Shown: positions 7,882 through 16,012 of the stretch, one piece after another
Layout of the letters: each line of letters opens with the position of its first letter
Numbering within the stretch: the first letter of the stretch is position 1
Origin: Oxalobacter formigenes
Lineage (GTDB): Bacteria > Pseudomonadota > Gammaproteobacteria > Burkholderiales > Burkholderiaceae_D
Assembly (NCBI RefSeq): GCF_027158485.1
Contig: NZ_JAMKYJ010000002.1
Length of the DNA stretch: 64,000 nucleotides
Reading direction: 5' to 3' (one strand)
The notes under the pieces: generated by a model
Seen by the model: the letters and a program-made list of their open reading frames with translations, nothing else
Database searches by the model: none
Told to the model about the DNA's origin: nothing
Translations under genes and position numbers: made by a program

Positions 7882-9270
7882 ATGACTGTAAGAACTCGTT
7901 TTGCGCCAAGTCCGACCGGTTTTCTGCATCTGGGCGGTGCCCGTACTGCCTTGTATTCCTGGGCCTATGCCCGCCATCATGGCGGCCAGTTTGTTTTGCG
8001 GATTGAAGATACCGATGTGGAGCGATCCACACCAGAGGCGGTGCAAGCGATTATCGACGGCATGCAATGGCTTGGCCTGCAGCATGACGAAGGTCCTTTT
8101 TACCAGATGAAACGCATGGATCGCTACCGTGAAGTAATCGATCAAATGTTAAAAGAGGGTACCGCGTATTACTGTTATTGTTCGCATGAAGAACTCGAAG
8201 TCATGCGGGAGAAACAGAAGGCTGCCGGCGAGAGCCCGCGTTACGACGGGACATGGCGTCCTGAACCGGGAAAGACGCTTCCTGCCGTACCGGAGGGAAG
8301 AAATCCTGTCGTACGCTTCAAAAATCCGAAGGAAGGCGATGTTACCTGGAACGACCGCGTCAAAGGCGAAATCACGATTTCCAACAGCCAGCTGGACGAT
8401 CTGATCATTGCCCGTTCCGATGGAACACCCACGTATAATTTCTGCGTGGTGGTTGACGATTGGGATATGAGAATCACGCATGTGATTCGTGGTGATGACC
8501 ATGTCAACAACACGCCTCGCCAGATCAATATCCTGAAAGCGTTGAATGCGCCTCTGCCGGAATATGCGCATTTGCCGATGATTCTGGGTGACGACGGTGA
8601 AAAGCTCTCCAAGCGACATGGTGCTGTTTCAGTAATGGAATATCCCGGTGCCGGTTATCTGCCGGAAGCCATGTTGAATTATCTGGCCCGTCTGGGCTGG
8701 AGCCATGGCGATGACGAAGTTTTTTCAATGGATCAGTTTTGCGAATGGTTCGATTTCGATCATCTTTCGTCTTCCGCTGCCCAGTTCAATACGGAAAAAC
8801 TGAACTGGCTGAACAATCACTACATCCGTGAAGCGGACAATGGCCGTCTGGAAGCACTGGTTCGCCCGCAACTGGAAAAGATGGGTGTCAGGCTCGATCA
8901 GGGCCCGGCATTGCAGGATGTGATCGGCCTGATGAAGGATCGTGTCAATACAGTTAATGAATTGGCGAATGCATCACTGATGTTCTATATGGAACCCGAT
9001 CCGGACCCGGAACTGGTCAAAGAGCATTTGACGGACGAAGCGCGTGCCGCCCTGAAGGAGTATGCAGCCAATATCGAAACGATTGAATGGGACAGGGAAG
9101 CGCTTAAAGTCATGATGAAGGGTGTTTTGAAGCAGAACAAGCTGAAAATGCCTCAGGTGGCGATGCCATTGCGTCTGTTTCTGACCGGACAGCTGCATAC
9201 GCCTTCAATCGATGCAGTCGTTTGTCTTTTTGGAAGAGAAACGGTTTTATCGCGTTTGAAGGACCTGTAA
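7882..9270 (+). CDS. gltX: Glutamate-tRNA ligase (GluRS)
   Basis: Charges tRNA-Glu with glutamate for protein synthesis and tetrapyrrole synthesis. At 462 residues it has the usual length of the discriminating enzyme. The class I signature is SPTGFLHLGGART (HLGG at 16-19), the catalytic core carries IEDTDVERS at 41-49, and the KMSKS equivalent is KLSKR at 241-245. The C-terminal third is the helical anticodon-binding domain. The start at 7882 opens directly into the conserved TVRTRFAPSPTG. The ribosome site is weak because the upstream sequence is AT-rich. Two identical tRNA-Glu genes, the substrates of this enzyme, lie a few hundred bases downstream. Confidence 0.97.
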   Translation: MTVRTRFAPSPTGFLHLGGARTALYSWAYARHHGGQFVLRIEDTDVERSTPEAVQAIIDGMQWLGLQHDEGPFYQMKRMDRYREVIDQMLKEGTAYYCYCSHEELEVMREKQKAAGESPRYDGTWRPEPGKTLPAVPEGRNPVVRFKNPKEGDVTWNDRVKGEITISNSQLDDLIIARSDGTPTYNFCVVVDDWDMRITHVIRGDDHVNNTPRQINILKALNAPLPEYAHLPMILGDDGEKLSKRHGAVSVMEYPGAGYLPEAMLNYLARLGWSHGDDEVFSMDQFCEWFDFDHLSSSAAQFNTEKLNWLNNHYIREADNGRLEALVRPQLEKMGVRLDQGPALQDVIGLMKDRVNTVNELANASLMFYMEPDPDPELVKEHLTDEARAALKEYAANIETIEWDREALKVMMKGVLKQNKLKMPQVAMPLRLFLTGQLHTPSIDAVVCLFGRETVLSRLKDL

Positions 9271-9408
9271 GCAGTATTTTGCGTTGCCGGTTTGCAGGAA
9301 TCAGACCATTTTTCTGATTCCTTTTTTATTGCCTCAAAGCATTGAAACCGGTTTTCTGTTTTCCAAAATGTTGTGCAGAGCTGACACTTCCGGGTTTTAT
9401 AATTTGGA

Positions 9409-9438
9409 TTGTCAAACTATAAAAAAATTTGCTATAAT
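9409..9438 (+). promoter_or_regulatory. Promoter of the tRNA-Ala/Glu/Glu cluster
   Basis: TTGTCA at 9409-9414 and a perfect TATAAT at 9433-9438, separated by 18 bases. The -10 box ends 14 bases before the first base of tRNA-Ala, as expected for a stable RNA promoter. Confidence 0.75.
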
Positions 9439-9452
9439 CTTCTTTCTGCATT

Positions 9453-9528
<76 letters not shown>

Positions 9529-9555
9529 AATGAAGTAAAGCAGACTGAAGATTGT

Positions 9556-9631
9556 GTCTCCATCGTCTAGAGGCCTAGGACACCACCCTTTCACGGTGGG
9601 AACAGGGGTTCGAATCCCCTTGGAGATGCCA
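9556..9631 (+). tRNA. tRNA-Glu (anticodon TTC), copy 1
   Basis: A 76-base tRNA including CCA. The anticodon stem CCACC/GGTGG holds loop CTTTCAC with anticodon TTC, and the T arm is GGGGTTCGAATCCCC. It lies 27 bases after tRNA-Ala and is identical to the next copy. Confidence 0.97.
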
Positions 9632-9658
9632 TTAAAAGTCTTTTTACCTGTTGTTTGT

Positions 9659-9734
9659 GTCTCCATCGTCTAGAGGCCTAGGACACCACCCTTTCACGGT
9701 GGGAACAGGGGTTCGAATCCCCTTGGAGATGCCA
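9659..9734 (+). tRNA. tRNA-Glu (anticodon TTC), copy 2
   Basis: Identical base for base to the copy at 9556-9631 and separated from it by 27 bases. A pyrimidine-rich, T-rich stretch follows, but I see no hairpin terminator. Confidence 0.97.
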
Positions 9735-9884
9735 TCTTTTCTTTCCATTTTTTCCCTTTTTTGTTCTGGATGGCGGAATTGCGTTTTTTTCATGGCTAAC
9801 TTGCGGGTATTGCTTATGGCTCAGGGTGATAGTCCGTGAAAAATCCACTACAATTACAAGTTCTGTCGCCTCATTGTAAATATC

Positions 9885-11129
9885 ATGCGTCGTTTATCTC
9901 GAACCGGATCTTCCAGACTTTGTCCAGATAGCCAGCGGCTTGTGTCACTGGCTTTGGAAATGTTTCATGCTTCCAGTCTTCTGGAGAGTGAATTTTGCCG
10001 GAAAAAAATGGAAACGCTCGTTTCCAGATTGTTGCATGCTAAAAAGCAATCTGTTTTGAACGATGCTATCGAATATCTGTTTTCTTCCGACATGGATGCC
10101 TATAACTGTCTGCTGGAAGTGGTTGAAGCACTGAGCGAATCAGCGATCATTCAGGTGGACGACAAGGAATATCATGTTTTGCTGGTGGCTATTCCGATTC
10201 TTGCATGGACACGTTTTTCCATTCCATCCGGTACGCTCTCGCCAGAGTTGATTGAAGCGGTTTCAGATCGTTTCGGTGCCTTGATTCTGGCCGACAATGT
10301 CAGATTTGCAGTGGCTCCCGGTTTGTATGCTGTCGATCAACTGCCATTTACCCATGTTGATGTGATGGCAGTCACTCATGGGCTGGTTCAGTCGATTATC
10401 CAGCATTCAAGATTCGAGCTGGCGTCCAAACAGGAAACGGTGCCGTTTCTGGCTGACGGGCGTTATCTGATTGCTGCGGTCATGGCACCTGCCGGTCTGC
10501 CTGTGTTCAGATGGCAGGCCGATCCGGATCTGGTCAATTTCGAAGAGACCAAGGATGACTGTCTTGAACAGTGGCAGAAACAGGTAAACCCTCTGGTTTC
10601 GGAGATGTTGCCGGGTTGCAATGTTGAATTGTTGTTGCCGGGCGGTTTTTTCAATACCTGCCGCATTGCAGATCAGCTGATCCGGCCTTCAAGCATACGG
10701 GCAGCGGTACATTATCTGACCTATGCCCTGGATACCCAGCCTGAGAACCTGTGTGCGGTTGTCGGTGGTTTCGGCAAGAATCTCGATGGCATTCAGGTAG
10801 AAGAATATCGGATCAGTTTCTATCAAAAGGGCAGCGACAAGATCGTGTACGGTATCGTCTGGCCGATTTACGGATCGGAAGATTTCGATTCGATGACATG
10901 GACGGCACAACTGGAAAGTCCCCTTGCGATTAAAAGAGGGAACCGGCAGCTGGCCCAGATTTTCGATTTGCTGCGTGAACTGGGTGTTGCGTACGACAAG
11001 ACAGCCGTGGAAAGATTTGCCATGGAGTTCTGTGAGGATTGCGGGGCACCCCTGTTTGCCGATACCAATGGTGAACTGGTTCACGCTGAGATGCCGGAAG
11101 ACGCCAAAAGAGAAGCCCAGTTGCATTAA
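9885..11129 (+). CDS. DUF2863 family protein
   Basis: A 414-residue soluble protein of a family found in Burkholderiales whose function is not known. The most recognisable part is the C-terminus, where a CxxC (Cys383 and Cys386, CEDCGAPLFAD) is followed by GELVHAEMPED; a metal or redox role for this pair is possible but unproven. The middle of the protein is mixed alpha/beta with no membrane segments or signal peptide. The start at 9885 opens with a basic stretch (MRRLSRTGSSRL) that may be partly non-native. The gene stands alone between the tRNA cluster and the convergent moaC gene. Confidence 0.75.
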   Translation: MRRLSRTGSSRLCPDSQRLVSLALEMFHASSLLESEFCRKKMETLVSRLLHAKKQSVLNDAIEYLFSSDMDAYNCLLEVVEALSESAIIQVDDKEYHVLLVAIPILAWTRFSIPSGTLSPELIEAVSDRFGALILADNVRFAVAPGLYAVDQLPFTHVDVMAVTHGLVQSIIQHSRFELASKQETVPFLADGRYLIAAVMAPAGLPVFRWQADPDLVNFEETKDDCLEQWQKQVNPLVSEMLPGCNVELLLPGGFFNTCRIADQLIRPSSIRAAVHYLTYALDTQPENLCAVVGGFGKNLDGIQVEEYRISFYQKGSDKIVYGIVWPIYGSEDFDSMTWTAQLESPLAIKRGNRQLAQIFDLLRELGVAYDKTAVERFAMEFCEDCGAPLFADTNGELVHAEMPEDAKREAQLH

Positions 11130-11171
11130 GGTTTTTCGCCGGTGAATCCGGGCGCCGTTACGGAGACAGCT

Positions 11172-11705
11172 TTATTTTTCCGATATCCAGTGACCGGATT
11201 GCCCACCACTTTTTTCCTGCAGGTGAATGTCTGTCATCACCATGCCGCGGTCTACGGCTTTCAACATATCGTAAATGGTCAACAGGCCAACCTGAACAGC
11301 GGTCAGCGCTTCCATTTCCACTCCTGTTTTTCCCATCGTTTCGGCTTGTGCCCGACATGTGACGCAGGTGTTTTCTGTCGTGAAATCAACGGTCACTTTC
11401 GTCAATCCGACTGGATGGCAAAGTGGGATCAGCTCGCTCGTTTTTTTGGCGCCCATAATGGCGGCAATACGCGCAATGCCCAGCACGTCACCCTTGTCGG
11501 CTTGTCCGGCGAGGACAAGGGCCATTGTTTCCGGTTTCATGTGAATGGAACCGCTTGCAATGGCGATGCGGTGCGTTTCCTTTTTTTCACCGACATCGAC
11601 CATATGGGCTTTTCCCGAGACATCAAAATGTGTCAGCTGATTTTTATCGTCTTTTGAAGGAGGATTTTGTGGCATAAAGCGAATGAACGATTGTGCGTTT
11701 GACAT
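11172..11705 (-). CDS. moaC: Cyclic pyranopterin monophosphate synthase MoaC
   Basis: Second step of molybdenum cofactor synthesis: with MoaA it turns GTP into cyclic pyranopterin monophosphate. At 177 residues the core is typical: LTHFDVSGKAHMVDV, the SELIPLCHPV motif with the active-site His region, and KTGVEMEALTAVQVGLLTIYD near the C-terminus with the catalytic Asp/Lys (IYDMLKAVD). The ATG at 11705 adds about 20 residues before the usual start; an internal ATG (MPQNPPSKDD) is an alternative. The frame is open further upstream but overlaps the divergent metalloprotease gene. Its presence fits an organism that uses molybdoenzymes such as formate dehydrogenase. Confidence 0.95.
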   Translation of the reverse strand: MSNAQSFIRFMPQNPPSKDDKNQLTHFDVSGKAHMVDVGEKKETHRIAIASGSIHMKPETMALVLAGQADKGDVLGIARIAAIMGAKKTSELIPLCHPVGLTKVTVDFTTENTCVTCRAQAETMGKTGVEMEALTAVQVGLLTIYDMLKAVDRGMVMTDIHLQEKSGGQSGHWISEK

Positions 11706-11772
11706 GAAATGATTATAAAGTACCGGTATGATAGCACCGTGAACCGGTTTTAATTTATCACCTGACAATCTT

Positions 11773-13260
11773 ATGATTTTACATCTTCGACGTTTTGTGT
11801 TGCCTGTACTGGCTGTATTTTGCCTGCAGATTTCAACTGCCGGTGCACAGTCGGGGATTCCCAGTATGGGCGATACGGCTCGTGGCGAATTGACTCCGGT
11901 TGCGGAGTACAAGCTGGGCAGGGAAATCATGCAGCAGATCAAGGGCGATCCGGCCTATGTCAATGACCTTGTTTTAAGTGAATATCTTTCCAATCTGGGC
12001 AACCGCCTCGTGTCGGCCAATGCGGAGACACGAGGGGAACTGTCCAACGATTTCACATTTTTTGCCATTCGTGACGGAACCCTGAATGCGTTTGCATTGC
12101 CGGGTGGCTTTATCGGTGTTCATACCGGCTTGCTGCTGGCAACCCAGAGTGAGTCCGAACTGGCATCTGTTTTGTCGCATGAAATCGGGCACGTTTCGCA
12201 GCGCCATATTGCCCGGATGATGGGACAGGCAAAGCAGGACATGCTGATTCCGATCGCATCCGTCGTTCTGGCGATTCTGGCTGCGCAGGCAAGTGCAGAT
12301 GCAGCAGGAGCCGTTTTGATGGGCGGGCAGGGGTACGCTCTTCAAAAACAGATCAATTTTACGCGTGATGCGGAAAAAGAAGCGGATCGGGTCGGTTTCC
12401 AGATTTTGAAGGGGGCCGGTTTCGACACAACCGGCATGACGACCTTTTTCCAGAGAATGCAGACGGCAACGCGTACGTATAGCGATGCACCATCGCCTTA
12501 TTTGAGGACTCACCCGTTGACTGCCGATCGTATCGCCGATATTGAGGCACGTGTACGGCATGAGCCATACCGTCAGCATGCAGATGATATCGATTTCTAT
12601 CTGGTTCGGGGCAATGCAAGAATCGATCAGGATGACAGTGAACCGGCATTGCACAATGCCGCGACTGTTTTTGAGGAACAGGTCAAAAGCGGGAGCCGTA
12701 TACAGATGACGGCGGGAAATTATGGCCTGGCTTTGATTGCATTGCATCGCAAAAATCCGGCTGATGCAAAAGCCTATTTGCAACTGGCGAAGAAATCGGC
12801 TGGCAATGCAGCGGCAAAAAGCCTGGCCTTGAACAGTTTGTCGATTGAAATTCTTCTTGAGTCAGGGCAGGCTGCTGAAGCGGCTCGCGAAGCGCGTGCC
12901 GCGATGAATCTTTTTCCATCTTCAAGAGCGATTGCACACCTTTATGCCAGCTCTCTTTATGCATCCAAACGCTATGACGAGGCGGCAAAATACCTGAGAA
13001 AACAGGCACAGTCTTACCGGGATGATCCCGATTTGCAAAGACAGCTGGCCAAAGTCTATGACGCTTTAGGCAAGAAAGCCCTGATGCATATGGCACTTGC
13101 CGAATCATACGGTCTGGTCGGCGCTTATCAGGCAGCGCTTGAACAGCTCAAGATGGCCAGGCAGTCTCCGGATGTGAATTTTTACGATCAGTCGATGATC
13201 GATGCCCGTGAGCGTGAATGGAAAAAGATTATCCGTGAAAGTCTGAAAGAAAAATCCTGA
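11773..13260 (+). CDS. BepA/YfgC-like M48 metalloprotease with TPR repeats
   Basis: A periplasmic zinc metalloprotease and chaperone of the BepA family, which helps assemble outer-membrane proteins such as LptD and degrades misfolded ones. It is 495 residues long with a signal peptide at 1-25 (cleavage near AGA-QSG). The zinc motif HEIGH is at 136-140 and the third ligand is in TRDAEKEAD at about 198-205. The C-terminal half (about 300-480) is helical and made of TPR-like repeats. It is divergent from moaC with 67 bases between the two starts. A clear terminator follows. The name bepA would be reasonable, but paralogues exist, so I leave the symbol empty. Confidence 0.9.
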   Translation: MILHLRRFVLPVLAVFCLQISTAGAQSGIPSMGDTARGELTPVAEYKLGREIMQQIKGDPAYVNDLVLSEYLSNLGNRLVSANAETRGELSNDFTFFAIRDGTLNAFALPGGFIGVHTGLLLATQSESELASVLSHEIGHVSQRHIARMMGQAKQDMLIPIASVVLAILAAQASADAAGAVLMGGQGYALQKQINFTRDAEKEADRVGFQILKGAGFDTTGMTTFFQRMQTATRTYSDAPSPYLRTHPLTADRIADIEARVRHEPYRQHADDIDFYLVRGNARIDQDDSEPALHNAATVFEEQVKSGSRIQMTAGNYGLALIALHRKNPADAKAYLQLAKKSAGNAAAKSLALNSLSIEILLESGQAAEAAREARAAMNLFPSSRAIAHLYASSLYASKRYDEAAKYLRKQAQSYRDDPDLQRQLAKVYDALGKKALMHMALAESYGLVGAYQAALEQLKMARQSPDVNFYDQSMIDAREREWKKIIRESLKEKS

Positions 13261-13283
13261 TGATGATCTTTCATCAGTCAATA

Positions 13284-13316
13284 AAAAAGCCCGTCAAATC
13301 AGATTGACGGGCTTTT
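13284..13316. terminator. Bidirectional terminator between the BepA-like gene and rhlE
   Basis: Arms AGCCCGTCAA and TTGACGGGCT with a 6-base loop, flanked by A-rich sequence on the left and TTTTT on the right. It serves the plus-strand metalloprotease gene and probably also the convergent rhlE. Confidence 0.88.
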
Positions 13317-13357
13317 TGCATTGGAACAGAGAATTCTTTTCCAATTGTTATGGCAGT

Positions 13358-14755
13358 TTAGCGATGGCTTTCTGCCGCTCTGCGACCTTCGCCGCTTCTG
13401 CCTTGTCCACGACTGCGTCCCGCGCCGTCTTTTCTGGCGGCAGCCGGTTTGCCAAAACCGCGCTGGCTGAATTTAGGCGACGCGTTACGTTTGCTGCCGG
13501 GTTTCCATCCGGATGGCTTGCGTTTGGATGGTGCTGCCTTGAACGACAGTTTCGGCTCGAAGCCTTCGATCACGTTGACGGGGATCGATTGTTTGGTGAA
13601 GCGTTCAATCTTTCGGACGTTATTGTTATCGTTGTGGTTGACCAGCGAAATGGCCAGGCCATGCCGTCCCGCACGGCCGGTACGGCCGATACGATGGACA
13701 TAATCTTCCGGGAATTTCGGCAGGTCATAGTTGACTACGTGCGTGATGTTCGGGATATCGATGCCACGTGCCGCGACGTCCGTTGCAACGAGAATCTTGA
13801 CCTGACCCCTGCGCAATTTCGTCAGGGTTCTGTTGCGTGCTCCCTGTGGCATGTCGCCGTGGAGTGCCGCAGCGGAAAAACCGGCGATCGCCAGACGGTC
13901 GGCGACGATGTCGGCATCCCGTTTGGTTGCGGTAAAAACGAGTGCCTGATCGAGTGAACGGTCGTGCAGCAAATGGTCGAGCAGACGGTTCTTGTGAGGC
14001 AGATCGTCGACGAAATGAATCATCTGATCGATGTTTTCATGGCGTGAGGCCACTGAATGGATATGAATCAATTCAGGGTCACGGGTGATTTTACGGGCCA
14101 TGTTGCCGACAATACCGTCCAGTGTTGCCGAAAAGAGCATGGTCTGGCGCGTTTCGGGAGTGGCTGCAATGATGGTCTCGATATCGTCGATAAATCCCAT
14201 ATCCAGCATACGATCGGCTTCGTCGAGCACGAGAATTTCAAGCTGGTCGAAACGGATCTTGCCTGAATGCATATGATCGATCAGTCTGCCGGGGGTAGCG
14301 ACCAGAATTTCCGGGTTTTTTGCCAGCAGTTGCATCTGCTTCGGATAAGGCATGCCTCCCAGAATGGCAACAGTACGGAAATGCTTGAGATACGCACTGT
14401 AATCTTCAGAGGATTGTACAATTTGCATGGCCAGTTCGCGGGTCGGCGTCAGAACGAGCATTTTAGGGTGAGCTGGTTCGTAACGGACTTTTTCGCCTTT
14501 TGCGCGGGCTGCCTGACGTTTCTGATTGAACGTTTTCTTGTCCGATTTTTCAAATGGTACGCTGGCAAAACGATGCAATGCTGGCAGCATGAAGGCAGCC
14601 GTTTTTCCGGAACCGGTTTGCGATGAAACCAGCAGATCTTTTCCTTCGATACCTGCAGGGATGGCTTTTTCCTGAACCGGGGTTGGCTTGTCGTAATGGA
14701 TGTCGGCAAGCGCTTTCTGGATTAATGGATGTAATCCGAGTGCTTCAAATGTCAT
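13358..14755 (-). CDS. rhlE: DEAD-box ATP-dependent RNA helicase RhlE
   Basis: An RNA helicase involved in ribosome assembly and RNA turnover. At 465 residues it has all core motifs: F and Q motif (PTPVQEKAIP at 24-33), Walker A SQTGSGKT at 45-52, PTREL, TPGR, DEAD at 178-181, SAT, then in the second RecA domain ARGIDIP and HRIGRTGR. The last 90 residues are a basic, Gly/Arg/Lys-rich tail (RGFGKPAAARKDG), as in other RhlE proteins. An insert between motif I and Ia (FNQKRQAARAKGEKVRYEP) is somewhat longer than in E. coli. DEAD proteins of this type are often induced in the cold; nothing in the upstream sequence shows that here. Confidence 0.93.
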   Translation of the reverse strand: MTFEALGLHPLIQKALADIHYDKPTPVQEKAIPAGIEGKDLLVSSQTGSGKTAAFMLPALHRFASVPFEKSDKKTFNQKRQAARAKGEKVRYEPAHPKMLVLTPTRELAMQIVQSSEDYSAYLKHFRTVAILGGMPYPKQMQLLAKNPEILVATPGRLIDHMHSGKIRFDQLEILVLDEADRMLDMGFIDDIETIIAATPETRQTMLFSATLDGIVGNMARKITRDPELIHIHSVASRHENIDQMIHFVDDLPHKNRLLDHLLHDRSLDQALVFTATKRDADIVADRLAIAGFSAAALHGDMPQGARNRTLTKLRRGQVKILVATDVAARGIDIPNITHVVNYDLPKFPEDYVHRIGRTGRAGRHGLAISLVNHNDNNNVRKIERFTKQSIPVNVIEGFEPKLSFKAAPSKRKPSGWKPGSKRNASPKFSQRGFGKPAAARKDGAGRSRGQGRSGEGRRAAESHR

Positions 14756-14955
14756 TTTTTTTACTCAAATAAAGGATGATTTTCCTTGTGGGAAAATATA
14801 AAAATGGCAGTACCTAGCACCAGGTTACGAAATAACTGAATGGAGAGATTTCGGCACAAAAGCTTTGCGCCAGAAATGTGTCAAGAAACACGGTAAGGCG
14901 GAAGGGCTTTAAAAAGCATGAATTATTATCATGCACAGGCTGGCAATGCCATCGT

Positions 14956-14990
14956 CTGATTGCGCAGAAAATATGTTTTCGCGCAATCAG
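14956..14990. repeat. Strong inverted repeat between fabI and rhlE
   Basis: Arms CTGATTGCGC and GCGCAATCAG, extended by GAAAA/TTTTC across a single bulged A, with the loop TATG, which makes a 15-base-pair stem. It lies 36 bases beyond the fabI stop codon. No T-run follows on either strand, so it is not a standard terminator; it may be a processing or mRNA-end stabilising structure, or a dispersed repeat. Confidence 0.7.
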
Positions 14991-15025
14991 CTATTATAGC
15001 ATGTATTTCAGGGATGAGACCAGAT

Positions 15026-15829
15026 TTATTCTTTCTGGGCGACAACACCGTCGGTATTCAGTCCCATGACATGAGAGAAACCGCCGTCAACATAGGTGAT
15101 TTCACCCGTGATGCCTGATGCCAGATCGGACAGAAGGAAAGCGGCTGCGTTGCCGATTTCTTCGATCGTGACGTTACGGCGCAGTGGTGCATTTTGTGCG
15201 ACGAAATTCAACAGGATGTTGAAGTCGCGGATACCGCTGGCTGCAATGGTCTTGACCGGACCTGCCGAAATGGCATTGACGCGAACGCCGTGCTTGCCAA
15301 GGGATTCGGACATGTAACGGACACTGGCTTCCAGAGATGCCTTGGCCAGGCCCATTGTGTTGTAATAAGGGATGGCACGGTTGGCGCCCAGATAAGTTAA
15401 AGCCAAAGCGGAAGAACCCGGTCCCATCAGATGGCGGGCGGCCTTGACCATGGCTGGATAACTGTAAGCGGAAATATCATGGGCAATTTTGAAATTTTCG
15501 CGGGACAGGCCATCGAAAAAATCACCTGCAATGGCTTCCCGGGGAGCGAAACCGATGGAATGAACCAGTCCGTCAAGACGGCCCCATTCTTTTTCGATTT
15601 CTGCGAAAACGTGTTCGATCTGCTCGTCGCTGCCGACGTCGCATTCGTAAATCATTTCACTGCCCATCTCTTTTGCAAACGAGGTGATGCGGTCTTTAAA
15701 ACGTTCACCGACGTAGGTAAAGGCCAGTTCTGCTCCTTCGCGTTTACACGCTTCGGCAATCCCCAATGCAATGGAACGGTTCGATAACAGACCGGTGATA
15801 AGAATTTTTTTACCTTGCAAAAAAGCCAT
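15026..15829 (-). CDS. fabI: Enoyl-[acyl-carrier-protein] reductase (NADH) FabI
   Basis: Catalyses the last step of each round of fatty acid elongation, reducing enoyl-ACP with NADH. The 267-residue protein is of the short-chain dehydrogenase type. It has the FabI-specific dinucleotide loop GLLSNRSIALGIA near the N-terminus in place of GxxxGxG, the SIGFAPR segment, and the catalytic YNTMGLAK (Tyr-x6-Lys) near residue 155. The ATG at 15829 gives the conserved MAFLQGKKILITG; the frame's alternative start four codons upstream is not needed. It stands alone, with a strong palindrome about 70 bases upstream. Confidence 0.96.
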   Translation of the reverse strand: MAFLQGKKILITGLLSNRSIALGIAEACKREGAELAFTYVGERFKDRITSFAKEMGSEMIYECDVGSDEQIEHVFAEIEKEWGRLDGLVHSIGFAPREAIAGDFFDGLSRENFKIAHDISAYSYPAMVKAARHLMGPGSSALALTYLGANRAIPYYNTMGLAKASLEASVRYMSESLGKHGVRVNAISAGPVKTIAASGIRDFNILLNFVAQNAPLRRNVTIEEIGNAAAFLLSDLASGITGEITYVDGGFSHVMGLNTDGVVAQKE

Positions 15830-15899
15830 GCATGACTCCAAAACTATATTGTGTTTGCCGTATGGTGTTACGGCTTTTTATTTAAAAAATCAGACGGAT

Positions 15900-15918
15900 T
15901 GATGAATCGTATTCATCA
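15900..15918. promoter_or_regulatory. 19-base palindrome upstream of fabI
   Basis: TGATGAAT-CGT-ATTCATCA, a perfect inverted repeat with 8-base arms and a 3-base centre, 71 bases before the fabI start codon. Size and symmetry suit a dimeric repressor such as a fatty-acid regulator. The sequence is not one I can match to a named operator. Confidence 0.5.
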
Positions 15919-16012
15919 TTGTCCTTCTCTTCTGGCAAGATTGTAGTTCGTCAGAAAGAATGCGGCAACTTTTCCATTCGATTCAGCTTATTTTAAAGAC
16001 CAAATGTGGTGT

